Shown in pieces: positions 1-12,600 of a DNA stretch of 64,000 bases. Source of the stretch: Sarocladium kiliense (Eukaryota > Ascomycota > Sordariomycetes > Hypocreales > Sarocladiaceae); assembly GCA_030734395.1 (NCBI GenBank), contig JAUZTG010000041.1:1178001-1242000 (forward strand). The letters are read 5' to 3'. The position numbers and the translations under genes are program-made. The notes beneath the pieces were generated by a model. The model ran no database searches, had not been told where the DNA came from, and saw only the letters and a list, made by a program, of their open reading frames with translations. Each line of letters opens with the position of its first letter. The stretch's first letter is position 1.

Positions 1-2989
1 GTCAGGAGGTCCCCTTCACGGTGCCTTGGCGATGCTTTGGTGGTAGGTTCATCGTCGTCCGAGTCAATTGGACCATTCCTCAGGACGCCCATAGCGACTG
101 GGATGCCCTCAGGGGGTGTCTCGTCACCAAAACCACCGTTTCGTGCAACCATTGCTGGAGGCATCCTGGCGCTCCGTACAACCTCGAACCCCTTCCCCTT
201 CTCCTTGCTCTTGCCGCCAAACATGTTGCGGAACCATCCTGAGGCCGTTGCTACCGGGCCAGTCGGATCCGCAGGGCCTGTCCCCAGCTTCCGGCCTGGT
301 CCTTCGGAGTTCAATGCCGGTCCGCGCACACCGTAGTAGAAGTCGACCTCTCGCGTGGCATAATCAGGTGTGTTGGCGGGGAAGTTAAAGGCTGCGTTGC
401 TACCCTGGGCTCCGGGAGCAGGCGTGGGGTTTCTGGAAATCTCACCAGCGGCATCCGCAGGATCCAAGGTAGGTCCGGGGTTCTGAATTGGACGCTGGAC
501 ATCTAGATTAAGTGACCCGCGTTGCAGCTCCGTCTCAATCGAGTCGGTCTGTGTCTCGCGTCTTCTTCGAGGAGGGCGATAGTATGGATCTGATGCCTCG
601 AGAGCAACATTTGGCGGCAAGGGTCCTCGTGCTGTTGTCGGCGACGGAAGGTACGAGAAATTGCTCGTACCACCAGGTGTGCCAGGTCCAAAAGAGCTGC
701 CGCTGTCAACCTGACGGTGGCCACCGGGGAACAGGTCAATGCTGTCCATGGCCGAGCTCGTCCGGTTGCGATTATGAAGAGCCATGCCGCCCATGCTGGC
801 TGCTGATTCGCTCCTGACCCGTCCACTTGGCATCGCATACCCTTGCTTGCTATCCTCGGTGTCAAGCATGGCAGAGGTTGAGAGCTGACTCGCCCTTGAT
901 GGGCCCGCTCGGTTGATTGCCCGGCGCGAAAGTTGACGCATGCCAAAGATCTTGTTCAGTCCTCCGCGCTGCAGACCACGTGTGTCGTCACCGCCTGCCC
1001 CCATCATCCTCGCAACAACTTCAAACATAGTGATCAAAGATGCCAAGAAGAAGGCGAAAACAAGCACACATCCATGGAGAAAAAGGATCACATACCCTAT
1101 CCATCCTCTTGACCCATCTGTGACCCCCAACGTTGGTGTAAATGCCACCATGAGCATAATCGTGATGAGTCGAACTCCAGAGAAAATGGTGTGGTAAACG
1201 TTCATCGACGTGGGAGAGGAGAAAGGTCGGAAAGCGTAAATAGTCATAATCTGGATAACCTCGCAAATTGCGAGCAGGACAACCTGAGCGATGCCGCTAG
1301 GTTGCACGGCACCGATAGCAATGCCACGGAGGAAGGTCAACAGTACCGGGACGAGGGCAAAAGGCGCGACTTCGTCCGCGTAAGTGTTGTATAGGGGTCC
1401 ATACTGTAGGACTGTCGGTAGGTCGTCGAAGAGTACAGACTTCGGCTTTGTCCGGATGATCAGGAACAACAGCCAAGCAGTGAATCCAATCAGCACCACA
1501 ATCGTTAGCACAGCCAGTGCTACCGTAAAATCTGGGGAGTCTTTTGCAACCACGAGCTGGTATGTCGAGAGCGCCACGATTGGTAGAAGGAAGAAGTTAA
1601 ACACAACGCGCACCACGTTGCCCATCGCGAAAGGGATGTTCTTAGACCTCAAATCCTCTTCGGGGGTGCTCAGGATCTTGCGATATACCCACTGGATCAG
1701 AAATCCGATTTGGATGAGGACAAAGACGGCAACAATGATAACACACAACCACACCATCATGCCTGCCCAGATGTCTTCACTCTCAGCCATGCCCACAAGC
1801 TGGCCCAGTTCTGTCAATCCAAAGCTGGCATTGGTCACGTAGATTCCATCGACGACGCTTTGCCATGGAGGGGCATTTGCGACAAAACTCTCGTTGAACA
1901 TGAGCGCAGACCATGCTGCCTGGCTGACCACGGGTTGGTAGAACCCAGGATAGTTTAGGCTTAGTCCGCCTGTCAAAGCAATGAACTGAATATATTGGAG
2001 GCAGTCTCCAAATCCGGGTGTGACCAGTCTTAATAGGTCGGCATCCCGGCCATAATTCGACGTCCAGTGGAAGATGTCGGTTGTGCCCCAAGGGCTCATG
2101 ATGGCGGCGAACACAACGGCGACGCCGGTCAAAAGTAGAATCACTAGTGGAAGAAACTTGAGTAATGAGGCGATATTGCCCAAGTCAGGCGTAACCGTGG
2201 TCGACACGCAGCCGATGTTGGTAATCGCAGAATCGCCGTAGATGAGGAGAAGAGTATTTGTGAAAGAGGCGAAGGCGTAAGAGGAGGAGAAATCATGACT
2301 GAGGTTCATAGAAGGAAGGTCGTCGGGAAATCGGCTGGTACTTGGTTAATTGCTTCGCTCGAAGTATTTGCTCAAGACTTTGGGTTGGGAACTTACAAGT
2401 TATCCGTCGGGAACACAGGACCCAGGGGACACTCGCCGTTGACCAGTCCCGAACGACAAAAGTCAACGGCTTGCCTCCAAGGTTCGAACGTTGCAACGTT
2501 CACTCTGCGAAAGAGAGTAGTAGCCCTGGGATCCCGCGAGTTTGGCTCCGGATTCTGGATGATCTTGCCCGGTGTTTCATTGTTGTCGTCCCAATATGGG
2601 CTCCCTGGTGGAGGGAGCCTGACATTCTCTCGAGAACCCGTAACATTGCCCCATACAACAACCTCAAGGTTATGGCTTGAACTTTCGGTATCAAACTTGG
2701 CATCGGCGTAGAGGGGAACCCATTGCAGTAGAGTCGGATCGTTGTTTCGGTATGAATCGGAAAGGCAGTTGGTGAAGGGAACCTGAACGGCAGCGACCGG
2801 TGCTGCCGCTAGTACTGCCAGCGCAAGAGTCGAGTAGATGGATCGTGGTCGTCGGCATGATCGTTTTCTGGGTTTGGCTGATGACGCTGCTGGACAGGTG
2901 CAACCGGAAGGTTGACGTGATGCCAATGACGTCTTTCGGTCGAGCTGAAGTGAGTTTGGCTCTGAGTCCAGACTATATCTAGGCATCAT
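1..2989 (-). CDS. TRP-like ion channel with ML-like domain (3' end outside window)
   Basis: Fungal TRP-like/Flc family membrane protein, expected to act as a Ca2+ or other ion channel or flavin/calcium transporter in plasma or internal membranes. Two exons are seen: 2397-2989 and <1-2298. The 98-nt intron has donor GTAAGT and acceptor CAG. Exon 1 gives a hydrophobic segment at about residues 51-68, then the lumenal ML-like domain beginning near NCLSDSY. Exon 2 has many hydrophobic helices and the family signature LVTPGFGDCLQYIQF followed by LSLNYPGF. It then runs into a long Ser/Pro/Arg-rich cytoplasmic tail that stays open to base 1, so the stop lies outside. At least 960 residues are present. 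ATGs at 2989 and 2986 give a conventional start. An in-frame ATG at 3076 would add 29 residues and cannot be excluded. Confidence 0.9.
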
Positions 2990-3445
2990 GCTGCAGAATG
3001 ATTCGCAATCTTGGCACGGTGTACCAGTTGCAGATTGTTGCCTCCTTCTGTCGCGAAGGGTCGGGTCGGAAGCCATAGTACTTGAGTGGACGAAGGGAGC
3101 GGGAAAAAGTAGCGACTGCAGCGTCGCCTCGCAGGCTCACGAAGATCGCTGCATCCGCATGTTCGGCTCGTGTAGTACTCTAGCAAGGGGAATGGGTTGA
3201 TGGTCGTGAGCGCGATGATGGTCCAGCAGCGAATCGGCTGAATATCGTAGGATGTCGTCAATTCGGGTCGATAGGCAAAGGTGGGTAAGGATAGGCGGCC
3301 GTAATCGTGAAAGGAACGTGTAGCTGTCAGAAAAGGGTCGTGGCGAGACGGCGGAGATAGATTGGTGAAAATTAAGGAAAACGTGAGAATCGCGACCGGT
3401 ATGCGTCAGCTGGCGAAAGGAGATGTGAGGAGGAAGAGTGAGGTT

Positions 3446-3511
3446 CAAGAAATCAGGATCAGGACTGACCAGGACCAGAATCTGGATCAGGAATCAGGAT
3501 CAGGACTGGCG
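3446..3511. repeat. Imperfect tandem ATCAGGATCAGGACTG / GACCAG repeats
   Basis: The block ATCAGGATCAGGACTG occurs twice, separated by GACCAGGACCAGAATCTGG. This is an imperfect purine-rich array in the upstream region of the TRP gene. A related array of GGTCTGG/CCTGGTC units lies at about 13249-13302. Confidence 0.7.
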
Positions 3512-3605
3512 TGGTTGGGCGTCTGGTTTGGGGGGGGGCCAGGCGCCTGGGGTTGGCGATGGGCAGCTGGGGTGTGCAAGCGCGAGTGGAAGTGGAAGTC
3601 CTGCA

Positions 3606-3635
3606 GTGCTGTGCTGTGCTGTGCTGTGCTGTGCT
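3606..3635. repeat. (GTGCT)6 microsatellite
   Basis: Six perfect head-to-tail copies of the pentanucleotide GTGCT. It lies outside any coding region and is probably length-polymorphic. Confidence 0.9.
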
Positions 3636-4538
3636 TTCAGTGGGGCAGCTCACCTCCACCTCAGCTCAGTGCTGGGCCAGGCAGAGAGCATCGCCCGGCT
3701 CACCAACGGAAGCCGGCAGTGCAGTCCTTAGCGCTATCTTGCCTTAGCTGTCCTTCTATTACACCACCTGTTGAGCTGTGATGACGAAGGCTGTCACATC
3801 ACCGTTTCATCAACCAATGATGCTCTTCCAACCTCCGTTTTCCTTTCTGGGTCGCCTAATTCGACGCAAGCTTCATGCTCACGTAGCACACACTTTGCGG
3901 CAGTACCCGATTCATTTGTTGCTAACTCCTCAGCCCTGCACACTGTAGCCAGTCCTAGGCTACACTATAGGCTATACTCGGTACCATTGTGGCCTCCACG
4001 CCCTTTTTCACAATACGAAAGGGCCACTTGCTCCATGCTTAAAGTCTAACGTCTTGGATCGCGCTAGAGTTCAACACGCGGGCTGGGGCTGGGCAAGGGT
4101 GGCTGGCGCACCAGAGTGTGAAGGGTGCTTCATAGCGTTCGATAGATCGCCCTTGCTTCCCAAATGGTTCAACCCCAAATCGGTCAAAGCTTAACTTCTC
4201 TGTCCTCTTCCTCAAAAAGCTTGGATATTAATCTATCATAGGCTCGTTTGCAAAAGTCGCAAGAAGCAAATTCCTGGCCTTCCCAGCAACTACAGCCTGG
4301 CTTTGGCGCTACGCCCCGTAGCACAGCCCGATGCGAACCACGGAGCCCAGCCCACAGCCAAAATACGAGGCATCATTTCCCAGCCAAGCAGCGTCCACCC
4401 TGACCCTCCACTCCGTCATTCTATTTTCAGTACACACAGATCCCAGTCCTAAGATCGACCAGCTGGAAGATAAACCCGCAGTCTGCTCCAAAGTCCGAAC
4501 GATGTTTAGTTCCCGCGTTGAACCACATTGTGATAACC

Positions 4539-7358
4539 TCATCGACATCCCGATTCGTAAAGGTCATCGTCCCGCATTACACCCTTGCCCTTGACAATTG
4601 ACCCCAGCGTGTAAGTCAAGTCAATGCCCGGATGGGCCCTTTCGGCCCAAGGTCGGATGACCGCATCGAGTCGTCGAGTGGTCGTCTCAAGTTCTCCTGG
4701 TGCTTCAAGTCTGCCCGTCAGATTGTCCTTCTCGTCGCATTGATGACTTGAGGATGCCCTCGGTCTCAGCCCACGAATCCCTCCTAGGACCGTTGTTACC
4801 AGACGATGCGTTTCGTCGCCTATGTTCTCCAGGGGTAGCTTCTTTGACAAAAGTCGCTTATATCGACCACTTCGCGCCATAGATTGTTGTCTCTTTATGA
4901 GGTATCTTCTCGGATCCTCGGCGCATGGTCCATGTCTATCTTCAATAGCTTGGGTCGAAGAAGCTTCGGTTATGCCAGGAATTGCATTCTGCACTCTACC
5001 CCTCTGGATTGGAAGACAAATTATGCCCGAGGTTTTCGTTGACTCCGGCGCGGGTGTTTGCATCAACTTAAGTTGAGCGGCATGAGCCCAGCGACTTGGC
5101 TGCATCTTCACCTGCTGGTGCGCAATGCTTTCATAATGATTGCCCAGTATCGATGAGTGCGAATAGACATCAGTCTCTCCGGCGCCTGCGTCATTCGCAC
5201 CGCCTCGGAGTTCATTTGCCTCAGTGTGGTGTATGGCTTGGATGCTGTCGGGGTTGCTTATGACAGTCTCAAGGCGCCCGGTTAGAGGGCTGAAGGGGCT
5301 GTTGAAAAGCCTCGTTGGCGATGACACAAGTGTTGAGAGCTCTGGGCTGCCACGCTCTCTCTGTGATCTCGTATTGAACATGCCCTGTCTAGCCCTGGTC
5401 CTGTTGCCCGCGCCGCCTGCCACCACCTGATTTGGCAACTGGGCGTTTCGAATTCGCCTTCCAGACGCAGAGGTGGGCGGCGTTTGAAGAGCATGCAATG
5501 CCAAGGACGCTCCTGTCAACATAGCGCGCTCATGGACTAACGCAGAAGTTTCCTCGCCATGTCTGTTCTGTTCCCACATCGTTTCAAATTGGAGCTGGTG
5601 TCTGCTACCGTTGAGATCACCACCAGTAGCTATCGACGGGTGGAGAGTCTCGGCATAGCGTTCAAAGTCCACACTGATCTCATCCCCTGATTCGTCTTCC
5701 TGTTGTTCGTCTCCGCGGTGTTCGTTCAGTGCAGACTCTGTCAGACGCCGTAGTGGATGGCGGGAAGCTGACCGAGTCGATGGTGCAGCCCGGCAGTCAT
5801 CAGTAGATGCGGTCATTGCCGTATCATCCTCTGCAATCTCAAATTCAATACTCCGAGGTCTGAAGTATATTTGTGTATCTTGTGACAGTAATGAAGCTCC
5901 GGCTTGCGTCAAGGTCACCTTTTTGGCTTTAGACATTGTGTCCAACTTAGCAGGAGTTGGCAGCCTGAGAACATCCATGGTAATCATGTCCTGTTCGCAT
6001 GCTGCATCAGTTGCATCGCTCGTTGTGCGGAGCATATTGACGCTCATGACGGTGCGCACAGGTTTGGATTCATAGTCGTTATCGAGGGGAGGAATATCCT
6101 TATCCGGTGACATACGACTGCCCTCGTCATTGTCCCGGTCTGATGGCCTCGACGAGGATCTTGCAGCACCGTCAGGGCTCTCACCAGCAACAGAGTCGCC
6201 GCCCGTACCTGCTCTCTTTGCAGGCTCATCTTCATCTGGTGCAGGCGTTGTCTTTACGGAAGGTGAGGCAATGAGGGTATCCTCGCGGTACAAGTCGCGG
6301 CATAAGCCCTCGAAGCAGTCAAGAAGGGTTGACTCGTCTCCCATCATGACTTCGTCTTTCATCGGAGAGATATTTGGATCGTATCTGCTCGGATGGCATT
6401 TTATCGCAATGAGGATGAACATGTTTGAGTTGCAACGTGAAGCACTTGTCCGTTCTTTGACATGCTCCTTTACAATAGACACAAGCTTCTTGCCCGTTCC
6501 ACGAATTGACGAGATGGGTCGGTTGTTGACAGACAAGAATGGTCCTTGTGTGGCGGAGATACGGTAGTCGATCTTGGGCAGGATTGCGTCGATGGAGAAT
6601 CCGGAAGCCTTCTCCCTATCATCATTCCCTTTGCCAGCAGTTGAGAATTCTGTAGAGGTCGAGATGGAAACGCATTGCGAGGTCACCTCTCCGCCGAAGA
6701 GCTGTATGACGGCTTCCTAAGCTGTTGGCTCGTTCGCAGGGGAGTAGTCCCAAGCACGCTTTCCTTCACCTATGACCTTCATTGAGAATTTGACACTCGG
6801 CCGGGCGAGAACATAGGCATAGAGCATTTCTCTGATCTTCACGACGGACTTGCGTCTTTCCTTGAGGTGGCTTTGCTTCCGAACAGGCAGCGACTCAAAC
6901 AAATTCAAGGCCCTGACAGTCGTCCCGACAGGTGCTGACACTGGTTGCTTGTCCTGCAAACCACCCTCTCCAAATTTTAGATCTGCTTTCGTGCCCACGG
7001 GATCCTCCATCGTGCGCGTAGTTATGCTGATTGTTGCGAGATTATTGGCATGCGCCAGAGCGTCCCCGCGGAACCCAAGCGTGCTGATATTTCCAGCTTG
7101 CAATTGCTCAAAGCTCGTCAGTTTGCTGGTATGGGATCTCCGGCCAAGGCAGTCCAGGTCGTCAAGCCGGATACCTGAGCCATTGTCGCGAACTTGGATT
7201 TTCCCAATGGTGTCTAGAGATATTTGAACTTCCACACGACTGGCGCCTGCATCGATAGCGTTTTCAACAAGCTCCTTTGTGAGTGAAAGGGGCGTTGCTA
7301 TGCTTGCACTGGCGCCCAGGAGGCGTCGAGTCGTCTGAGGAAGCGGCTGGATAGCCAT
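4539..7358 (-). CDS. MutL-family mismatch-repair ATPase (Mlh2-like), with one in-frame TAG
   Basis: Homologue of MutL/PMS-type GHKL ATPases. From ATG 7358 the N-terminal ATPase motifs are clear: KELVENAIDAGAS (28-40, with the catalytic Glu), RDNGSGI (57-63) and GFRGDAL (95-101, where GFRGEAL is usual). The transducer region follows (PVGTTVRALNLFESLPVRK). After a long disordered stretch the C-terminus contains DPRRYLIKRQQSMA. No DQHA-x2-E-x4-E endonuclease motif is visible, which fits Mlh2/human-PMS1-like rather than yeast Pms1. Codon 214 (6717-6719) is TAG. The same frame continues at once as EAVIQLFGGEV..SQC, which reads as normal family sequence, so the gene is interrupted by a single codon. 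A 60-nt frame-preserving GT-AG intron (6717-6776) could remove it, but at the cost of the WDYSP segment, which I believe the family keeps. With the stop read through, the protein is about 940 residues. Confidence 0.8.
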
Positions 7359-7376
7359 AGTGAACTCACCCACCAA

Positions 7377-7758
7377 CTGCTAAGGAAGTTCGTCCACTGC
7401 ACAGAAAGCTCTCACGACATGAAAGTTGAAACTGACCATTTTGGTGGCGTTTCTTTACGGAATGCCATTTGTGCGCGGTTGGTCAGCGATGAGGACAAGA
7501 GTGCTCAATCGCACCTGCCGGTTTAGCGAAGTCAGGATGGAGTTTGGCAGGCACAATCGTCTGCGCCTTCCCCTCTTCAAGTTCCCTGAGAAGTGAGGAC
7601 TTTGGAACGATCAAAACAGAATGAACTCGCTTGCTGCTTATTGTACGCTCAATCGCGTGCCTTCGAACCCGCTAGCTACTTGATATATGATACAAATTTG
7701 CGGCGGCAGGCAGCAATTGCCAGCCCCGCCTCCAAACACCTCAGTCAGTTGCATTCCT
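7377..7758. other. Intergenic between MutL-family gene and CDF transporter
   Basis: About 380 bases upstream of the MutL-family start and downstream of the CDF stop, both on the minus strand. I see nothing beyond a presumed promoter and 3' UTR. Confidence 0.5.
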
Positions 7759-9687
7759 CTAGTTGGCCGGTGTATGCTTCACAATGTGCGTAGGGGCATT
7801 GTAACTCGTGTAGTCCACGTGAACAAAAGCCCTGTCCACGATTGGCACGCTCTCCAGGAAGTAGGTCAACACTTCACTCAGATCGTGGCTGTCCTTGAGA
7901 GGCATATGTGCGGGCAGCACAATATCCGCCTCTACGAACAGCTTGTCGCCGGCGTGATATGCGCGCAGGTTTTGAATCTGTCGGATTGAGGTCGCGAAAC
8001 GCATCGTCAGGTACAAGAGGAGATTACGCTCATCGGGCTGGGCGGAAAAGCCGGTGAGATTGCGAACGTGATGGGCTGAGGTTTGACTCCAGTTGAAGAT
8101 GACGACGAGGGAGAGCAAAAGACCACCGAAGGCATCGAGCCACCAAACACGCCCGTAGAATCCAACTTTGATCGGGTCAGCACTTCTTCACGGATTACAA
8201 AAGAGAGCAGCATGGGTGATGGATTATCGACTTACTGATCGGGAAAAGAATCGAACCAGCGTTGAAGATAACATCCGTCTTTGCATCCTCTGCCCTGAAA
8301 AGACGATCAGCAAAGTTCACGGGAGATATGTGAGTTCCAACTTACAGTGCCCGCACACTCGAATTCTTTACAAGTCGGCACCAAATCCAGCACAAGCCTT
8401 TGATAACGATAGTTGTCACCATGATGATAATAGCGGGGAGGCCAAGCTGAAGGATCTCGTGCTCGGGACTCATGAGACGCGATATACACTCCAAACCAAC
8501 TTGAACAAACGAGGTGATCATGATGATTGAGAATACAAGGACGCCAACAGGCTCAAGGCTGTAGAGCATTTAGTTATCCATCCTCAAGCTCCAGAAACAA
8601 TGCATAGACTAACCGTTTTCTTCCCACGGGGTAGCGGAACTGATCCCTTTGCCCAGCTGAGATAAGTCTTGTGGTGAGCCAGACGATGGCAGTACTGAGG
8701 AAGTCAAGTACGGCATCAACCAAACTCGCAAGAACGGACATCGAAGGGACCGAGGCGATGACGACGATCTTTCCGGCCAACAGAATCGTGTTCGCAACGA
8801 GATTGACCCAGATGGCAAGGGTGACAATGGGATCGTCGCTATCAATATCAGCGTCTTCCAGCCATGGAAGATAGGGCCGTGGACCAGACCCGTCACTGTG
8901 AATAGAGGGAGGATGGACACCATCAGCTTCATCCTCGGCTTCCTGCTGTTGCAAGAGTAGAGGCATGCTCTCTGACGAGCGGAAGATGTCCTTCGGCGTG
9001 CGCTTCTGCGGCAAGGTGTTGGAAGCTGCGCCATTGGACGTCGGTGAGAAGGAACCGTAAGCAGGATCTGGTGTGCTCGACAGTGACGAAGGTTGTGTGG
9101 ATGTTTCTTCCTGGATCGTCACAGGAACGTTCACCGGGCGGAATGATGATGCCTCCAGCTCAGTCGAATACTCGTTAAGGAGATCATGTGGGATAGATGA
9201 GTCCAGCAGACAGTCAATATACATGTACTGCTGAATGAGCTCGTTGGTTCGCTCATAGTACTGTCGCCTGGATGGTGTCAGCTAAGAGGTAGTATCCCAT
9301 GGGCATGAGAACATACAGCGGTTTCTTCATGTTCTTGAGCTCGCTTTCGGGTTTCCAATATCTCTCCCATCTGTACCTTGGGTTGCTCTTCCCAATGAGA
9401 TTCATGCTCCGATCACCAGGCCCATTTAGCAGCTGGGTCAGTCGCCTCTCATCCTGAAGCAACTGCGTGATGTCCTCTCCATCGCGGTGCCTGGCCAACG
9501 CGGCCTCTTCGTCGTCACTGGCATTTCCGGCAGTAAGAGGCAGGTAAGAACCGCTGAGAGTCTGGTTGGAGCGGTTGCGGATCAGGGACGCGAGAGTACC
9601 GCGCCGGATGGAAAAGCTCGCGATACTTCCGTCATCGGAGCCCGCTGAAGGGCGTCGCACAGGTGGACGCTTGGCTGGCGACGTCAT
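7759..9687 (-). CDS. Cation diffusion facilitator (CDF) family metal transporter
   Basis: Divalent-metal/proton antiporter of the CDF family (Zn2+, Mn2+ or Fe2+; substrate not decided). Five exons are placed: 9317-9687, 8614-9267, 8346-8558, 8236-8294 and 7759-8165. The introns are 49, 55, 51, 59 and 70 nt class GT-AG introns, and every junction keeps frame, giving 567 residues. The first ~120 residues are Ser/Arg-rich and disordered. The family hallmark LRQYYERTNELIQQYMYIDCLLDSS follows in two pieces around intron 1. Membrane helices follow, with metal-site Asp residues in SLVDAVLDFLST and in WWLDAFGG. Then come RYPVGRKRLEPVGVLVFS and a cytoplasmic C-terminal domain (DKLFVEADIVLP, LESVPIVDRAFVHVDY) typical of this fungal subgroup. 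An in-frame TTG lies just upstream of ATG 9687, but the ATG is preferred. Confidence 0.92.
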
Positions 9688-12600
9688 ATTGAATGGCCTC
9701 AATCACAGGGCCGGCTTCTTAGAGCGCGATCATGATGAGAGACTTCTTGGTGACTTGGGCTTCTGACGTTGTGGTGGTGCTAGCGACAAAGCTGGGCCAG
9801 CTCGAAGGGCTGAAATATAAACTAGGGAGCCAACAAAACCTTGATAGTTTGCCCCAAAAGGCACAGCCACTTGCGCACCGACAAAGACGCGAAGTCTAAC
9901 ACAATTTTGTGGTGCTGATCCAGCACGGGGCGGATCTGATAGTATTTTTGATGGACAAGGTTGGATTGTCAGTGGACTCGCGAGCCGCACGGATAGCCGA
10001 TTATGGTGATGAATCGCCGTGATCAGGGAGCCCTTGTATTATGGTGCGGCCGCCAATGCACAGTGGATGAGACCCTGAAGCTATGACTTTGACAATCAAC
10101 CTGAGGCAACCAAAAATCTCAATGTCACGTTAGGAAACACTCCCTGGCTCCAGACTGGAGCTCGCTCGTATGCATCTTGACGATCAGAGAGCTATTTGAG
10201 CTTCCTCCTGACTCAGATGATGAAAATGTTCCAGCTGTCTGTGATCAGATTTATCCTGTGAACAGTACGGAGTAAGGCATGCAATGCGGCTAGTGGTCAA
10301 TGGTAACCAACCCCGTGACAGATGAATGATATCCACGATGGTCCTCTGCAGAGATTCGATCATAATGGGCGTGCAATCGACTTTCTTACTTTCTTTAAAA
10401 CTTCGTTTACCTATATAGCATTTGACGTCAAACATCGAAAGTCTCTTAGTTACGTGATCGAAACGGTCGAAACGATGGTCAACCATGAGGTACCTTACCG
10501 GCCGGAAGGTGGATAGGTTCCCCACTCCAGCTCACAAGCCACCCTAGACCCCATGGCACCCTTGTTCTTGACATCAGGAACCCAAAGGACAGAAATCTGT
10601 TTCCCAAGTTGGAATATATGCTTTTCCCCTGAAATAATGATTCTTAGAGGATTGATTCATGATGTCACGAGAGCCCCCGCGGAAATGATCTCCTTGTGAT
10701 CAAGTACGATGAAGTTGCGCCATGGTTTAGATGCACCTTTGGGAATAGCCAGCCTAGGGACCAAAATACTCATGACCTAGTGTTGCAGAAGCTCAAGCGC
10801 GACCTTTGAAGCATTTCCTACTTAAAGCATTGCTGTACCACCTAGGTAAACCTCAAGGGCACGATAGACTTCAGGAAGGTGTTACTGCTTGCTAAAATGC
10901 GCGCAATTACCAATCCTATATGTTCTACCCAAGCATTGCTCGCACTCCGTAGCAGAAGGTTATTGACAGAATAGTGGAACAAAATGTCTGATAAGGTAGG
11001 AGAATCTAACGATAGGAAGGTTACCGGCTTCACGCAATTTCCCCATTCGACGCATCGACGCAAGATTGCGTTGGCAGTTGAAAGGAACTCCATGATTTCT
11101 GGTACCGTCATTGTAGACAAATCCGCGCCCCCCTGTCCCATTGGTTAGCGGGCACTACTGGCGACTATTGATCTGAGTCTAATCGTCATCTCGCAGTCAT
11201 TATCAGCTGTCGACACTTGAAGGACAATGAACGGACACTCTTTAATGATCTCTTGGCATTATGACAAACAGGAGGTCGAAGCGCTTTGGAGGCATGTGCT
11301 AATCTCCAGCGTCTGTTGGGGGCCCGATCTATCTTCGGCACCAGGCGCTTCCGTGAAATGTCCTTCCCTAGCCTCTAGCTGCAGCTTGGCGTTCAGGAGC
11401 GTGCTGCTGGCTGGGGTTCTCCGGGGTTCAACAGCAAGCCGGGCCTTGGGATTGCGATGTCTGTCTTAGGCATGGAACTCCTGGGGCTGATGGGCATTCA
11501 TTCAAGCTAAGGGCGCTACCCGACACAGCTCACGACACAGCATAACGATGTGCAACGGGCCGAAGTTGAATTATCACTGCCATATCACATGCAGAAACCA
11601 GAAACCCCAGACCCATTCGTGTTCAAGCTTATCGCACACGAGAACCGATTTTGGGTTTGCTTAGGGCTTAACTCCAGCTTCTCCGACGGGAAGGAGCTGC
11701 TTTTCAACGCCTTGTGGCGCGTCCAACTGAGCTGAACATCATCCTTAGGGGTGGTGGGTACGAGTGGATGGATCATGGAGCACTGGAAAAGCTTGTCGAG
11801 CTGTCATCGATGCTAAAACAAATGGATCAACACCTCACACAAAGCTAGCTGGTTGCTCGAAGACCTTCACGGCCAGCGGATTGCAACTGATGCACTCAGA
11901 GGTCGCATAGTTGCCCGCAGCTTGCAGGGGGTGCAGCCGGAATGAGCTTATTTGCGCCAACGATTTCGGAACGATGGCATGCGTCCGCCGCCTCCGAGAC
12001 AAAACACAACACCAACTCGTGCGAGGAGGTATCGAGAGTGGGGTTCCAGCAGAGGTGGGCTTCCAGAGTTCTGATCTCGCCATGAAGAGGTTGTTCACAC
12101 CAGTACCTCCATACGGAAACCAATTAGGGTGACCGTGTTCAGACATACATGTGGAACGCTTGTAGCACCGGATCCGTGGCCGAGCTGCGGGTGAGTCCCC
12201 TGGCCCAGAGAGCGCGTGCAGAACCAAGCATCGTGACAGGGGGATCAACTGCCGTTGTGTTCCCAGTAGTCGACAGGTCACCAGCGGTGCTCAGGTGTTT
12301 TGTTGTGCTTCATCTACTTGAATGCGCGGATAAGGGCTGGGTTGGGACGCGCAGCCGCAGCGAGGCGTCGCTAGCCTGGCGTGAGCGTCTCTGCGATCGG
12401 CCGAACACGACACGTCAACGAATGATTCGTACGAACATGTAAACAAGGCTGCAGCTGGCCTGGCTGTGAGATCGACGCTGCACGACGACCTCCCTCTCAG
12501 TTTGCCATTATGCATTTCGACTCCGTTTTCATAGTGGAAGGATTGTTATAGCGGGAGCACCGGCCACTATCGCTTGTTGACCAAGTTTTTCAGCCGGAAA

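Larger units (their letters stand above)
2990..4538. other. Intergenic: TRP-gene promoter with simple repeats
   Basis: No gene is supported on either strand. The part next to the TRP start is its presumed promoter and 5' UTR. It carries tandem ATCAGGA/GACCAG-type repeats (3446-3511), a run of nine G near 3530 and a pentanucleotide microsatellite (3606-3635). The remainder, up to the end of the MutL-family gene, shows only short stop-riddled frames. Confidence 0.6.

Noticed and set aside
503..946. Minus-strand 147-codon frame inside the TRP-like gene
   Set aside because: Wrong frame; the TRP-like reading frame is continuous through this region with family-typical sequence.
6717..6769. 53-nt intron removing the TAG of the MutL-family gene (donor GTGAAG)
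   Set aside because: 53 is not a multiple of three, so the downstream 700+ codon frame would be lost.
10842..11141. 99-codon minus-strand frame as a gene
   Set aside because: It has an ATG and some hydrophobic character but no domain, no neighbouring exons and no splice signals extending it. Length is within chance.
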